A stretch of DNA of 64,000 nt, from assembly GCA_964035545.1 (NCBI GenBank), contig OZ037773.1:10302751-10366750 (forward strand). The letters run 5' to 3'. The translations under genes were made by a program, and so were the position numbers. A model generated the notes under the pieces. The model was not told the origin of the DNA. It made no database searches and saw only the letters and a program-made list of their open reading frames with translations. The number at the start of each line of letters is the position of its first letter. Position 1 is the first letter of the stretch. Origin of the DNA: Bugula neritina (lineage: Eukaryota > Bryozoa > Gymnolaemata > Cheilostomatida > Bugulidae). Shown here one piece after another: positions 22,755 through 37,187 of this stretch.

Positions 22755-24362
22755 CAAGTTTATCTCTTTTACAAGAGAGTTACGTTCTCACCACATCCTG
22801 TACTCCATCCAACCGAAGGACATGGACGCTGTGCTCAGTGTATCACACAACCTAACTACTCTCAACTCTTCATACGGAAAGCTAGGTGCTCTCCTTGTAT
22901 ATAGACTCTATACATCTGTCTCCATCTCTTGTACATACTCCGTGCCATTACGTCATGTTCTGATTTCTCCAGCAATTCCATTTAAGCCAGCTATCTTGCA
23001 TTTTATGCTAATAAGTCATTCAGAATGATTTCTTCAACTTCTTTTAAATTTTTCCCATTTTTTTACGTCTTTGCGACGACCAATCACTATCACCCCACTG
23101 CGGGGGGGGGGGGGGGAGAGGAGGTCTGAATAGCCTGCTACACTCCATGATAATCATCAGCTGATATTACTTTCACTCTGTTACACTATCATCATGTTGA
23201 TAAACTCAATGAACTGTTGAAATAAATTAATTATGAATTTAAATTTGAGCATATTTAAAACTTACTGTGTGATTTATATTCCCATTTTTTCTATTTTGGA
23301 AAATATTAGATTTCCAGATTTTGTAATATTCAGATAACAGTTTTATGTGTCATTTTAAATAGTTGTTATCCTTTTATTGAAGCTAATTGTCTTTTTCTCA
23401 TATGTGTGTTGGTTTTCTTACCCTGGTGCTGTGTTCCAAGACACCTCTTTTAATCAGAGGGGGATAACCTCCAATCTCTGTACAGTATAGTGTCTACCAA
23501 TCAAATGTTATACTTTTTTCTTGTGTTGAAGGCCAATATCTATTTTAACCTTAATTATTGATCACTTATTGATTCATTTATTGATTTACTTATTGATCAC
23601 TTTTTGGGGTCTTTTGGAGCTTTTTTCAAAACTTAGTCAATCATTCCAACTCATGAATATTAAATACAGGATGTAAACACCAACATTGTATATACTGTGT
23701 AACTTCTCTCCCCAGTGAATACTGATTGGATAGGGTTCATAGGCTATTTCTACTCGCGTAGCTACATTTACAGTAGCCATGCATTTAACCAATGAAATAA
23801 AACTCACTTATAGTTATAAGTTAAGTTAAAATTAACTTAAATTTATAGCCCAGGAAATGGTTAGTTAGCACACAAGAAAATCTCAGTTCCTACTAATATC
23901 AATTGTCAATACAGTCAGTTAGATACAATACAGTTAGTTAGATTCAATACAGTCAGTTAGATACAATACAGTTAATTTTGGCTAATAACAAGTTTTAACA
24001 AAGGAAATTATTAGCCCACTAAATTCAGCTTCAAGGATACCCTGACTTATTGATAACTAGCCCCTATAATTATTAGACCAGTAGAGCCAACAAAGGAAAA
24101 CTTCTTTGCTATTATGTAATATACAACATAAAGTACCTCCCCTAGATGCTAGCTAACAAGCTCTCAAGAAACAGGGCACAGCCTATTGAAACATGTTATT
24201 ACTGTGCATTGCTACCAACAACAATGCCTTTGGATCCTTCCTTTCTACGTATTACGTAACAGGTGATGGTCTGAAACCCAAACTGTGTACAGTGTCATAT
24301 GATCAACAGCTGCTTCACTGTTAGCAAGCCACAATAAATAAAGTAGATTTTGAACTTGCGAA
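22755..24362. other. LARGE 3' region and upstream region of the RING gene
   Basis: The first 270 bases stay open in another frame (22,736-23,027, see findings). AATAAA at 23,221 is a candidate polyadenylation signal. A G15 tract is at 23,102-23,116 and a 23-bp repeat (AGTCAGTTAGATACAATAC) at about 23,905-23,970. No other gene is supported. Confidence 0.45.
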
Positions 24363-26920
<2,558 letters not shown>

Positions 26921-27965
26921 AGTTCCTGCATATCATGGCAACTCGAATGGAGAACTGTGGATAAATCTAGATGTTGTTGCAAAAGATGGCGAGAAAACCT
27001 GGGCAGTTTTATATTAAACTCATCTAGGCATAAAACAGTTGAATTTGGCAAGAGCTACTCTGCTAATTCTATACTATAGTTTGTAGAGCTGCCCAACTCA
27101 AAACTTTTCTATTCATGCTTTAACATATATGCTTATTTATATATCTAGTATTACATTTTTAATGTTATATTTCACCTTTCATATTAAAACTCTCCCAGGA
27201 GTATTTATTATATCAAAGAACTGAGCAACTGGCTTTTTCAGAGAGTTGGAAATTTTACCTCATCTTCTCTGTACCCACTGAAATAAATGACAATATGTAC
27301 AACTAAATAAGACCTAGCAACATACCTGCAGTACACATCCGTGTATATATTGGGTACAGCTATTTTCCTACGAACAGAAGCTACTCATCCTTAAAGATGC
27401 CAAACTATGCAAGTGACATGACATGACAAAGCTATATCTATGATATCATTGAGTCAAATTAAAGCTAACTGAAAGCTTATAGCTGTTATGTACATGCATA
27501 GCTTTATGCTTCTTATAAAATTCATATATTATGTAGCTAAGTGTATCTGTAAAATACTGTGTCAATGTATATTCAGGTAGTCATTGCTATATGCGCAAAT
27601 TTGCAACTTATCTTAGTTTGTATTCTGATCTATTTAATAAAATACTATTCATGGTTAAAAAAACAAATATATAACGAAGATTTTGTGTGATAATCTCACA
27701 AGGCATCAAGTAATGGTGCAGCTGCTAAATGTTCTGAATGCTATAACTATAGAGTGTAGCTGTTACAGTTATCACTCAACTTTTTAGGTTACGTTTCTTT
27801 CATACAATTTTTCATGCAAGCTCTGCACTTTTAATCTTTTGTATTTGCAGAGAAATTGGCATTAGTTATATAGCCTCCAGTTTTCCAAGCCATATAGTCT
27901 TGCTAATTGCCTTTAAATTATGTAGCTTGAAGTTGTTAGAATTATCACCAGTGTCAGTATAAACA
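26921..27965. other. 3' flank of the RING gene, no further gene seen
   Basis: A+T-rich sequence with AATAAA-type hexamers at about 27,281 and 27,635. The last part may contain degraded sequence of the TPR gene that follows, but I cannot align it. Confidence 0.4.
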
Positions 27966-29090
27966 GGCCCTCGTCTATGTGAAAAAGCTCTTGATTTGTT
28001 TATTGTTTATGGAGAGGAAAATCATGGGGATATTGCTAGCTAGCACTTACAATGAGCTAGGTGCAGTTTATTACTGTTTAAGTGAATATAGCAAGGCACT
28101 AGAGTACCACACAAAGTCACTAGCAATGAAAAAAGCTCTCTATGGCAGTGAGGTTACACATGCACACATTGCTGAGAGTTATGAAGAATGTGCCAGAAGT
28201 TCTTGCAAACTGTTGGAATTCAATGAAGCCTCAGACCACTTCACAAAGTGTTTATAGAGATGAACTTAACACTAAGTGGCTTTAATGTCCCCAATTCAAA
28301 AACTGCTTCTATTTACAAATCACTTGGCTTATTGAACTGCCTAACTGGTGACTATGAAATGGCACTAGAGCACTGTACAAAGTCACTAGGCATGACTTCA
28401 GCTCTCTGTGGAAGTGAGGCTAACAACCAAACGGTTGTTGAGGGTTATATCAGCTGTGAACTGGTGTTTATACTAAGGTCTGAGTATGAGAAGGCGCTAG
28501 AGTACTGCTACAAGTATCTAGAAATACTACTAGCCCTCAGTAAAGGGGAGGATACACGTACAGAGGATGCTGTACCCCTCAGTAAAGGGGAGGATACACG
28601 TACAGAGGATGCTGTACCCCTCAGTGGAGGAGAGGATACACGTACAGAGCTCGCTGTACCCCTCAGTGAAAGGGAAGATACACATACAGAGGATGCTGTA
28701 CCCCTCAATAAAGGGGAGGATACACATACAGAGGATGCTGTACCCCTCAGTGGAGGAGAGGATACGCATACAGAGGATGTTGTACCCCTCAGTGGAGGGG
28801 AGGATATACATGCAGAGGGTGCTGTACCCCTCAATAAAGGGGAGGATACGCATACAGATCTCGCTTTAGCCCACCTGATTGTCGGCTTCATCCTCTGCTG
28901 CATGAACTCTGACGAAGAATCCAGGTCCCACTTTACATCAGCCCTTAGCTTCTGTCAAACTTCGCCTAAAAGTGATTCTCTCAACGTCATTTTCCCAGCA
29001 ATTGAAGAAATGTTGGAAAATTTGGCTGAGTTTAGAGAAATATTTAAAAGTTTTTCTTTTAAGGAATTTTTCGCTGACAAGAGAATGTAA
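27966..29090 (+). pseudogene. TPR (kinesin-light-chain-like) gene broken by two small duplications, with a coding minisatellite
   Basis: The sequence has tetratricopeptide repeats of the type YNELGAVYYCLSEYSKALEY and IYKSLGLLNCLTGDYEMALE, about 42 residues apart, as in the KLC-type TPR proteins expanded in several invertebrates. The frame is broken twice: TAGC is duplicated at 28,037-28,044 (+4) and TA is duplicated at 28,253-28,256 (+2). The second change restores the original frame, so the part between is shifted. No intron is seen and no good start codon fits the first frame. From 28,248 the frame runs open to TAA-type termination at 29,090. It may be a pseudogene, or carry assembly errors. 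The C-terminal half holds eight 14-residue repeats. Confidence 0.7.
28536..28871. repeat. Coding 42-bp minisatellite (14-residue unit LSKGEDTRTEDAVP), eight copies
   Basis: Eight units in frame with the downstream TPR reading frame, varying at LS/LN, KG/GG/ER, TR/TH and DAV/LAV. Because 42 is a multiple of three, all six frames stay open across it, which explains several spurious overlapping open frames. Confidence 0.93.
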
Positions 29091-31016
29091 TACAGTTTAT
29101 GCAATTCTTTAAGCTTGCATAGAAACATAATCTACAGATATTTCAGTTGCTTATTTAGCAATTCTTTAATGCGTTTGCTAAAAGGCAAAGACTTCATCAT
29201 CAAAGTATTTGTTAGCTCACTTAGTCTTCTTTCTCCTTCTGCGGTTAGCTTCAAATTTGCTGGTTATACTCTTGAAATCTTGCAAGCTGTTACCTCTTTA
29301 ACCCACCTTGTAGACATTTGCTCATAAAGCTGCAAAATGTACCATATTTCCTTGCTGCAGACTTGTATGAATATACACATATTCTGTAGTCCAATATGAG
29401 CAGTTCTTTTCATTTGCATGTCAAACTATTATATATAGTAACATATTTGTGTTATCTGCATTTTCTTTTCTACAATCTTAGCAACCCCTAATAAGTGTGT
29501 AACAATTTTACTTGACTGTAGGCAAACAATATGTGGATTAGCATATTTTTATATATGTTTTAAAATATTTCACACCTCAAGTGTAGTTCAATATTAATTC
29601 ATTAATTTTATTATCAGTATTTTGTGGGCCGTTTTCAAATTTTTGTAGAATATTTATGTTATTTTTCAAACCTAACCCACTTAGGACTTGAAAAGTCATT
29701 TTTTATTCTTTCTTATTTTTCTGCTTATGTGTTTTACGTTTGGCTGCTCATCTGGTTTCCTTATATCATTTGCTGTTAGTGGTTTTTTGACTATATTTGC
29801 TGATATGTTCACTACCTATATCACTTATATTATGCTTATGTATAAGTTCTTGATCTACATGACTAATATAATATGCTTATATGATTTTCATCTATAAAAG
29901 TTAATACTTATATTGAATAGCTTTTTTGCAAAATGGTAATATACCTTTCATTTTTTATAACATATATAATTTTTACTAGAATAAATTTATATATATATAT
30001 ATATATATCAAATATAAAAGCCTATTGATTGTATATATCAATATATAAGCTATATATCTATAAATGCATTATAGAACTTGTCAAAAATTATTTAAAGTTC
30101 TACCTCATTTATTAAACATAATTTAGGCAAATGGATTATGAATGTCCTAAGCAAGCTATTCTTAGAAGGTGATACTAGTATATTTAGCAGGCAAATCAAG
30201 TCTTTCTAGAAACCTTATACGATCCTATAACCAGCTAATTTTTGTCTTCACTCATTATTGAACCAACGCTCTACATGGCCATATATAAATAGGCATTTAA
30301 AGTTGCAAGACATTTACAGCTCCAGTGTATGCATTTTTTTGCTTTCATAATAATTCATGATGGTGTGGTAGTGCTGTATTTCATAATAACTCATGATGGT
30401 GCATGTGGTAGTGCTGTATCTCATAATAACTCATGGTGTGGTAGTGCTGTATCTCATAATAACTCATGGTGGTGTGGTAGTGCTGTATTCAGAAGCAGCA
30501 GTGTGCTTTTTACATATTTGTTGAAGTTGGATAAAAATATTTATCTTATTTATGTCTCTTTATAGGTTATCTTTATTTTGAACAGTCTATAATATATATA
30601 TTGAAAATAATACGCATCATGATGTGCAGTAAGTGCTTTGAATGGCAAACTGGTTTAATTTATAGCAAATTTCCAGTAAATTTATCTCAACAAGTGAAAA
30701 AAGAGCTAGTTTGATTCCCCATGAATCTGCATACACACTTTTGGCGATAAAATTTTGAGAATGAATTTGCGCAGCAAAAATGTTTCATTGAAAGAACTTG
30801 CTAAGTTTTTGAAAAGAATGCAATAAACTAAATTGAAATGCTGTATTTTTTCAAAATTCAACAAGTATACATAATTTAATTTTACAAATCTTTTAGGAAA
30901 AAACAATTTAATTAAGTTTGATTCTAAAATATATTTAGGTATATGATGACGTATATGATATAAATACATGATTTAGAATACATGCGCAGAGTATATATGA
31001 TATAGATTATATATAG

Positions 31017-31083
<67 letters not shown>

Positions 31084-31601
31084 GAGCACAGATAATATGA
31101 TATTATATAAGGGGTATATATAGGCTATAACGTAGATGCTAATTTAAAATTATAAAGCATTTGGTGCAAACTACTGCATAGATAAAAGTAAGCTTTTATT
31201 TACTGGCCACTAAAACAGAAATTATAAAAAAAAATATTTTTAATAGAACTTGGTTGTTTAACAATTTACGCTTAGGCTGAGAATTAAGGTTTTAGTCTGA
31301 GAGTGGAGGTGTCAGTCCAAAAGTTAGGATGTTGCATAGGAAGCGATAATGTCTTTTACACTTCTGACATAACATTTAGCATGTAACAGGTACTTGAATA
31401 CTAAACACTAAATTATATATTCTAATGAATATGCTCCATACTATTTACAGGAAAGGTTGTTTCATGCTATTTCACAGTAAAGGTTGCTTCATGCTATTTC
31501 ACAGTAAAGGTTGCTTCATGCTATTTCACAGTAAAGGTTGCTTCATGCTATTTCACAGTAAAGGTTGTTTCATGCTATTTCACAGTAAAGGTTGTTTCAT
31601 G
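29091..31601. other. A+T-rich intergenic stretch with simple repeats
   Basis: No gene supported. It includes a TCATAATAACTCATGGTG-type repeat (about 30,345-30,490), a (TA)n tract (31,018-31,083) and a 26-bp repeat AAGGTTGCTTCATGCTATTT (31,445-31,605), six to seven copies, that runs to the stop codon of the isolated terminal exon at 31,602. Confidence 0.5.
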
Positions 31602-31605
31602 CTAT
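31445..31605. repeat. 26-bp tandem repeat AAGGTTGCTTCATGCTATTT
   Basis: Six to seven near-identical units abut the end of the duplicated methyltransferase terminal exon. Confidence 0.92.
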
Positions 31606-31695
31606 ATTTTCGGTTTCCTTCCCAAGAGCATGACTAGCTTCACCTGGTATGTCAAGGGTGCTTCCGGTTCTCTTGTACCATAGGCCTCCATCAAT
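31602..31695 (-). pseudogene. Second, intact copy of the methyltransferase terminal exon
   Basis: On the minus strand, after an AG acceptor at 31,696-31,697, the frame reads LMEAYGTREPEAPLTYQVKL and then VMLLGRKPKI before TAG (31,602-31,604). The real last exon of the gene at 37,188-40,604 reads LMEAYGTDDPEAPLTYQVEV and then FMLLGQKPK. Start phase and length agree (94 against 91 bases). No other exon of the gene is recognisable nearby, so it is either a remnant of a lost tandem copy or an alternative last exon reached from exon 5. Confidence 0.75.
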
Positions 31696-32070
31696 CTCAA
31701 ACACACAACATATTATAACATTGTCGTTGTAATGAAGATAAATTACCAGCTGATTAAGATTGTAACTAACATATAGTGAAGTTGACCGAGTATTGCTAAC
31801 ACAGTGAAGTTGACTGAGTATTACTAACATATAGGGAAGTTGACTGAGTATTACTAACATATAGTGAAGTTGACTGAGTATTACTAACATAGTGAAGTTG
31901 ACCAGATATCTAGGAATATTTTTGAGTGTCAATAAGAATTGAAATTCTAAATATGGAAAACATTATTCTGCATAAATTCATATGCAACTGCTTCTTGTGA
32001 AGTAACGCAGTTAAAATGCTGAAACTAAATAAAAAAGAATATTTACATGGCAACAGCAAAGCCAAATATG
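31696..32070. repeat. 30-bp tandem repeat and flank between terminal-exon copy and element
   Basis: ACTAACATATAGTGAAGTTG plus ACTGAGTATT is repeated about five times at 31,767-31,905. Nothing else is recognised. Confidence 0.8.
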
Positions 32071-34969
32071 TATAACTAATTCCAGTGGTTAGTAAAGTGT
32101 GGTAGAACTCCGAGAGGAGTTGAGTGGTCAGGGAAGCCTGAAGGAGTAGTATAAAAAGGCAGCTGAGCTCTTGAAAAGTGGGTAAGGTGTAGTGTCGAGA
32201 GCACCCAGTGACGCTTGTAATGTAGTGGTGAGTGCGCCTGCTTGCAGGCTGAAGGTCTCAGCATGATTCAAAGTTTTGTAGCGGTCAAATTCTTTTTTGT
32301 GCTCCTATTCAGCATCTTTGAGTGCATGTTCTTAAAAATGTTATGAGATCTACATTGAAAGATAAAAGTTGGGTAATATTTAAACTGTATTAGTATGAAC
32401 AGTAAACATTTGGTTAAGATATACAATCACAAGCAGCTTATAAATTAAGTTCAACTTTGAAGAAGCTGAAGTCTAAGGTCAAAACTAATAGTATCAATGA
32501 TGTTAGCTATGAATCTTTCAGCACCATTGTACCAATCGTTTAATTCTGAATAACCATACAGGCTTTGGCAAACTTATGATCATTATGTTGCGTAGTGTTT
32601 GGGTTAGTTTGAGCTTATCAAAATTTAGTAACAATTTTTGCCATCATTTTATTTTACTTCTTTCTTAATTACAAATGCAAGAGCTGTTGGGCATAATTAG
32701 TTTAGTTAATAGAAGCTTCTCTGCATTAAAATTATCTCAAAATGTCAGTGAACCACAACTTAAGCTGGAGTCAGCATTTTATATGGACCCCTCATATCGA
32801 GATAACAGATATTGATAAGTTTCAGTATGTCTATAAATTGAAAAACAAATAAAGTACTACCAAGAAAAATATTGCTACTTAAACATGTTTTTATATTTAA
32901 TTGTGCTGTGCAAAAATAAATAAAAGAATAAACTGGTAGCACGGAAGTTAATAAAACATTTTGCCAACTCACCACTAATATTGGCATTTTGGTACTTAGC
33001 TATAAAACAAGAAGCTAGCTTGGCAGCTGCTTAAGGCTAATAACTACTTGTAGGCTGCTAAACTGCATTATTAACAATATGAATACTTCTACAATGGGGG
33101 GGGAATTCAAATTAATGAATTTAGCACAAATTGCTAGAAGGTGAAGTGGAAATAAAATGCTACATTTTTTGAAAATATATTGTTACAGGAAAACTTGTAT
33201 CAAATTGATATAGGAATAGAGTAGTTTGGGAAATATCAGTTAATGTGGTCTCCTAAAAGTTATAGTTGCACAAATTCAATTATCTGTCCACAGCAATAGT
33301 CATACTGTCATTGTGATTGTGATATAAAATCAAAATAACAACGTTAAGCAAATGATTGAGCTTACCTTTTGCTGCAATGACAACTTCAGTTCCTAACTCT
33401 GAAAGAAAGTGATCATCTTCTATCTCTGAGAGGTAGCTGTAATCTTTACCAGTGTGATGAAATGATTCAATGTTTTCCATGTTGTGAGGTTGTTTGGAAG
33501 CACAAATTCACTGAATCTCAAAGCACAACCTCTTAGTCTGAGCCTCTGGTGTTCACTATGCCGGCAGAATATTTCTTCCGTCAATAGCAGTGAATGAAAA
33601 CTATGTGCTGTTATGTATTAACCTTTGTTTTGCTCTTTCGATGCTTGGTAAGCCAGTTTCTTGCCTTTGAATTACAATTTAAATATTTCCTTACTATAAC
33701 TCTGTTATGCAACATCTTCTTTTGTTCCACCAGGTAGTTTACACAAGTTTACACAAGGCTTTTGAAGTGGTTCACCTGATCCACAATTGACTATTCAGTA
33801 GCTTGTTTCATTGTTAATTTTAAGCTTCTTGTTTGAAACACATTTGCTGATAACTGAGTACATTGGAGTTTAATGGTGCATCTCCCTGATTTCTCTTTTA
33901 CACACATTTTAAATTAGTTGGCTTTCCTTTCCATGAATGAAATTGACTAGTGAAGCCTAAACTACCCATGCAAGAGATGCGTACAGTTGAAATTTTTTGT
34001 TGATAAATTCAACTTAAGTCTTTGATAAACGGAGTGGGGCAATGTTTAATAGTAGTCTGGTAACAAGCTATTTGAAAATGTCTTGGGTTCAAAAAAATTT
34101 TGAAATCATAAACAGCTAGCAGGTTGAAGGAGTTTCATTCCACTTATATGCTCCCCAGTTAGGTTGTATTTTTTGTTTTGGTACCAAGTATTATATACCT
34201 ATATATTCCCTTATATAACTTTCATATCAATTGCTAAACATAAAATAACCATTAATATGATATATTTGCAATAATATTTAAATTTTTCCAAATTTGTGTT
34301 GAAAAAAAGCATTAAATGCATTAATAATAACATTTTTTCAAAAAACAAAAAATATAGAAAATGCAAAATTAATAGGTTTATGCAGAGCAAAGAAATTTAT
34401 TTGTGTGCCAATTATAAAAAGCAATTGACTCAAATTTATTTAAATGCACATATATTTCAATAGTATTCAAATAAATTGCACGTAAAATGTATAAATAGCA
34501 TCTAACTGGGAAGCACCAATCGAAATGACCCAAATGTAGGGTTCAACTCTATCCTAGCTTCCTATAAAGGTTTGTGATCATCATTAGTGCACATGTGAAC
34601 GAATAATGTTGTTAGGTGAACAACTGCCGATTGTTCCATAATTCTCATGTAAATAAAATTTTGCTTGAACATATGTAGTTGTAGCATTGATCTCACTTTC
34701 TGCTCCTATCAATTACTGTTTAGCTTCATTAAGACCTAGGGATGATAATTACGTAATACTTGTGAAAAGTAGTGTTGACTTAACAACTAAGTGGTTTCAG
34801 AGCTACTACACAATATTTTTCAGCTTACACTAATCGGATTAATTTTCAATTTCATCAAAATAAGTGCAGGTCTAACAACTATTAGAGGTGTGGTGCAGGC
34901 TATACCGACAATAAAAGGCTCTTTGAACAACTTTAGTGCAAGCACTGCACTAATATTTCTCTCTGTGTG
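32071..34969 (-). mobile_element. Truncated copy of the 3.7-kb TIR element, inverted relative to 42,666-46,358
   Basis: About 2.9 kb matches 42,666-45,575 in reverse complement at what looks like well over 95 % identity. The outer end keeps the terminal inverted repeat CACTAATATTTCTCTCTGTG (34,948-34,969, with its last bases changed). The other end stops inside the element, near the SINE-like segment, so about 780 bp and the second terminus are missing. It contains the same short exon-like frame (33,280-33,480 on the minus strand, MENIESFHHTGKDYSYLSE). Confidence 0.88.
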
Positions 34970-34974
34970 TTATG

Positions 34975-35185
34975 GTCATTTTACTTAATTTAATACACAT
35001 TCTAAATCTTTAGTTTTTTGCTAAATTTCACAATTTAGCAGCTAATATATATATTTTTTGCTCTAAACTAATAGAATATAAAAATACAACTAAATAGTTA
35101 AAGTTTCTTTTAATTTTGCTTGAATTTCTATTTTTTGCCTAGTTATTTAGTAAATTGGTTTTTTCATAACGGTCCGCAACCATAT
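34975..35185. mobile_element. Dispersed repeat copy 2 (related to 25,660-25,870)
   Basis: See the partner copy. It begins directly at the outer end of the truncated TIR element, so one may have inserted next to or into the other. Confidence 0.5.
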
Positions 35186-37187
35186 TTTAATTACCGGTGC
35201 CAATATGACAATCAAATGCACTTTATTATTGCAGGTTTTCCTCTCAGCCTATTTTTACATACATAATTCTAATAATCATAAAAAATATTACTACCTGTTA
35301 AATTTTCAATTGTTCTCCTAATTTGCTGGTATATGTACTAAATAAAGTAAAATAACCCTTATATTATATTAAGGTATTGCTATAAAGTTAGAGCCTTCTG
35401 ATTTTACTTAAATTACTTGATATTAAGTACACAGCCATTATATTGGAAAATAAACGGTGCTTCCGGATCATTTGATCCCAGACTCCACCTATTCAGCACT
35501 GAAAGATACCTTTTGCTACACAATTATATGTTGAATAAAAAATGTGCTTCTTATAAATAGAATTTAAGAAGTTTTAGATGCATGTAAGCAGATTTAATAA
35601 ATTTAATTTAAATGGGGGCATGGAAATACAGAGAGAATTTTGGGTCAACAGGAAAATAGTAGTATGTAGAAGTTGCTTCCTCTAGATACATGTATTGGCA
35701 ACTCCGAGATAGCAAGACAATTTACACTGATGTTCGTGGCAGTACTATTTATATTAAACAGGTATAACAGCTAGGTATGCTAAACCATGAACAAATCTAA
35801 AATATATCAGAGCTTACTGTCAACTACAGGCTTATAATAGTTATGAAAGTGATGAAAACCTCTGAGTGTGCTGGAACTCTATTCTGTGCAAGTATTTCTT
35901 TGATTGAGTATGCTAGAAATATAGAACTAATAAATTTGGTAATATTGATGATTGATAATATGCTGTATAACTCAGATGAATAGTATTTAACTTTTAAATT
36001 TGTTCTAAATTTAAATTTTGTAAATATTATTGCAATTTGGTTCCACAGCTTTATTTTAGATAATAGAGAACTAAATACCGCGAACTATAAAAGACATACA
36101 TACTAAAAGCTGAAAAGCCTAATCTGCATGTGAACCCTATTTTATATTGATTAGCAATACTTTATTTGTATGTCTCAAGATGTCATGCAGTAATTCATAT
36201 AAATATAATTTCTCTCCCTTAATAATTAAAAATAAAGTTATATCTATACAAGCAGCAAGTCATTACTTGAACATAATATTATATATGGTTTCTTTATTTA
36301 TACAAGAATGTCTGTACTGGCCAAGTGCACAGTTATTATAGAATGGCTTTTTCAACAGCTGCTACTACTATAGCTAAATAGCATATAACTAAAGTGGCTG
36401 CTTCTAACAGCAAGTTAAAGGCCTAATACATGATCACTTTTATTTGCAAGGTGAAATTCTTCCCATTACGTCATCGAAACGCAGCTGCGAGAATTATGCT
36501 GCAGCTTTCTTATTGTGAAATGGCAAACAATGGTTATGAAAAGCTTTTCAAGATAAATTGTTTTTGTAAAGCCTGTATCGGTGCTACATACCTAACTTAT
36601 AGTGTGATTCATATCTCTATTTAATTTGTCTAATTTATGGCTACTTGCTAGTCAATGAATACAGGGCAGTGTCATTATTGCCCTTATAAAATGAAATGCT
36701 AATAACTATACAGAGATTTATTAACCATTCATCGAGGTAAAGACAGAATGTGTCAAAAGCAAATTAGTGTGAAAAATTGGTCAATGTATTCAATAATTTT
36801 AGGTCAACTAGTAATGTTCACTTCAATAGAAAATGCTGAAAGAACTTTACTAGCTTACATAATGGTCAGTCAAATAACTCTGGATGTTACACATAACAGC
36901 TCATAAGAAGCATTTATTAAAAAGGAGCAGTGCAAAATCTATTACGTTTTATAAATATTTAACCTCTATTGCTTAAAGTTTATTGCTGATGATTAATTTA
37001 AAATGAAATTAGTTTTCTAATAATTTGATAGTATATATAAATAATGTTCTATAATAGAGTGAAAGTCATGTAAATGTTATTAACATTTACATATAATGCT
37101 ACTAAAGTTCACTGAGCTGCAAGAGCTAGACACTGAGCTGCAATAGCTGCATGGACACTGTTACTTACAGCTGATAGGTTAAACTAC
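35186..37187. other. Downstream region of the methyltransferase gene
   Basis: A+T-rich DNA. Apart from the decayed terminal-exon copy at 35,413-35,498 no coding sequence is supported. Confidence 0.45.
35413..35498 (-). pseudogene. Decayed third copy of the methyltransferase terminal exon
   Basis: Minus strand: after TTTCAG the frame reads LNRWSLGSNDPEAPFIFQYN and ends at TAA (35,413-35,415), matching GTDDPEAPLTYQV of the true last exon. The acceptor phase no longer fits (one extra base would give an immediate stop), so this copy is probably dead. Confidence 0.6.

Noticed and set aside
28508-28903. Minus-strand and alternative-frame ORFs over the TPR minisatellite (131, 107, 100 residues)
   Set aside because: Shadows of the 42-bp in-frame repeat; the plus frame with flanking TPR sequence is the real one.
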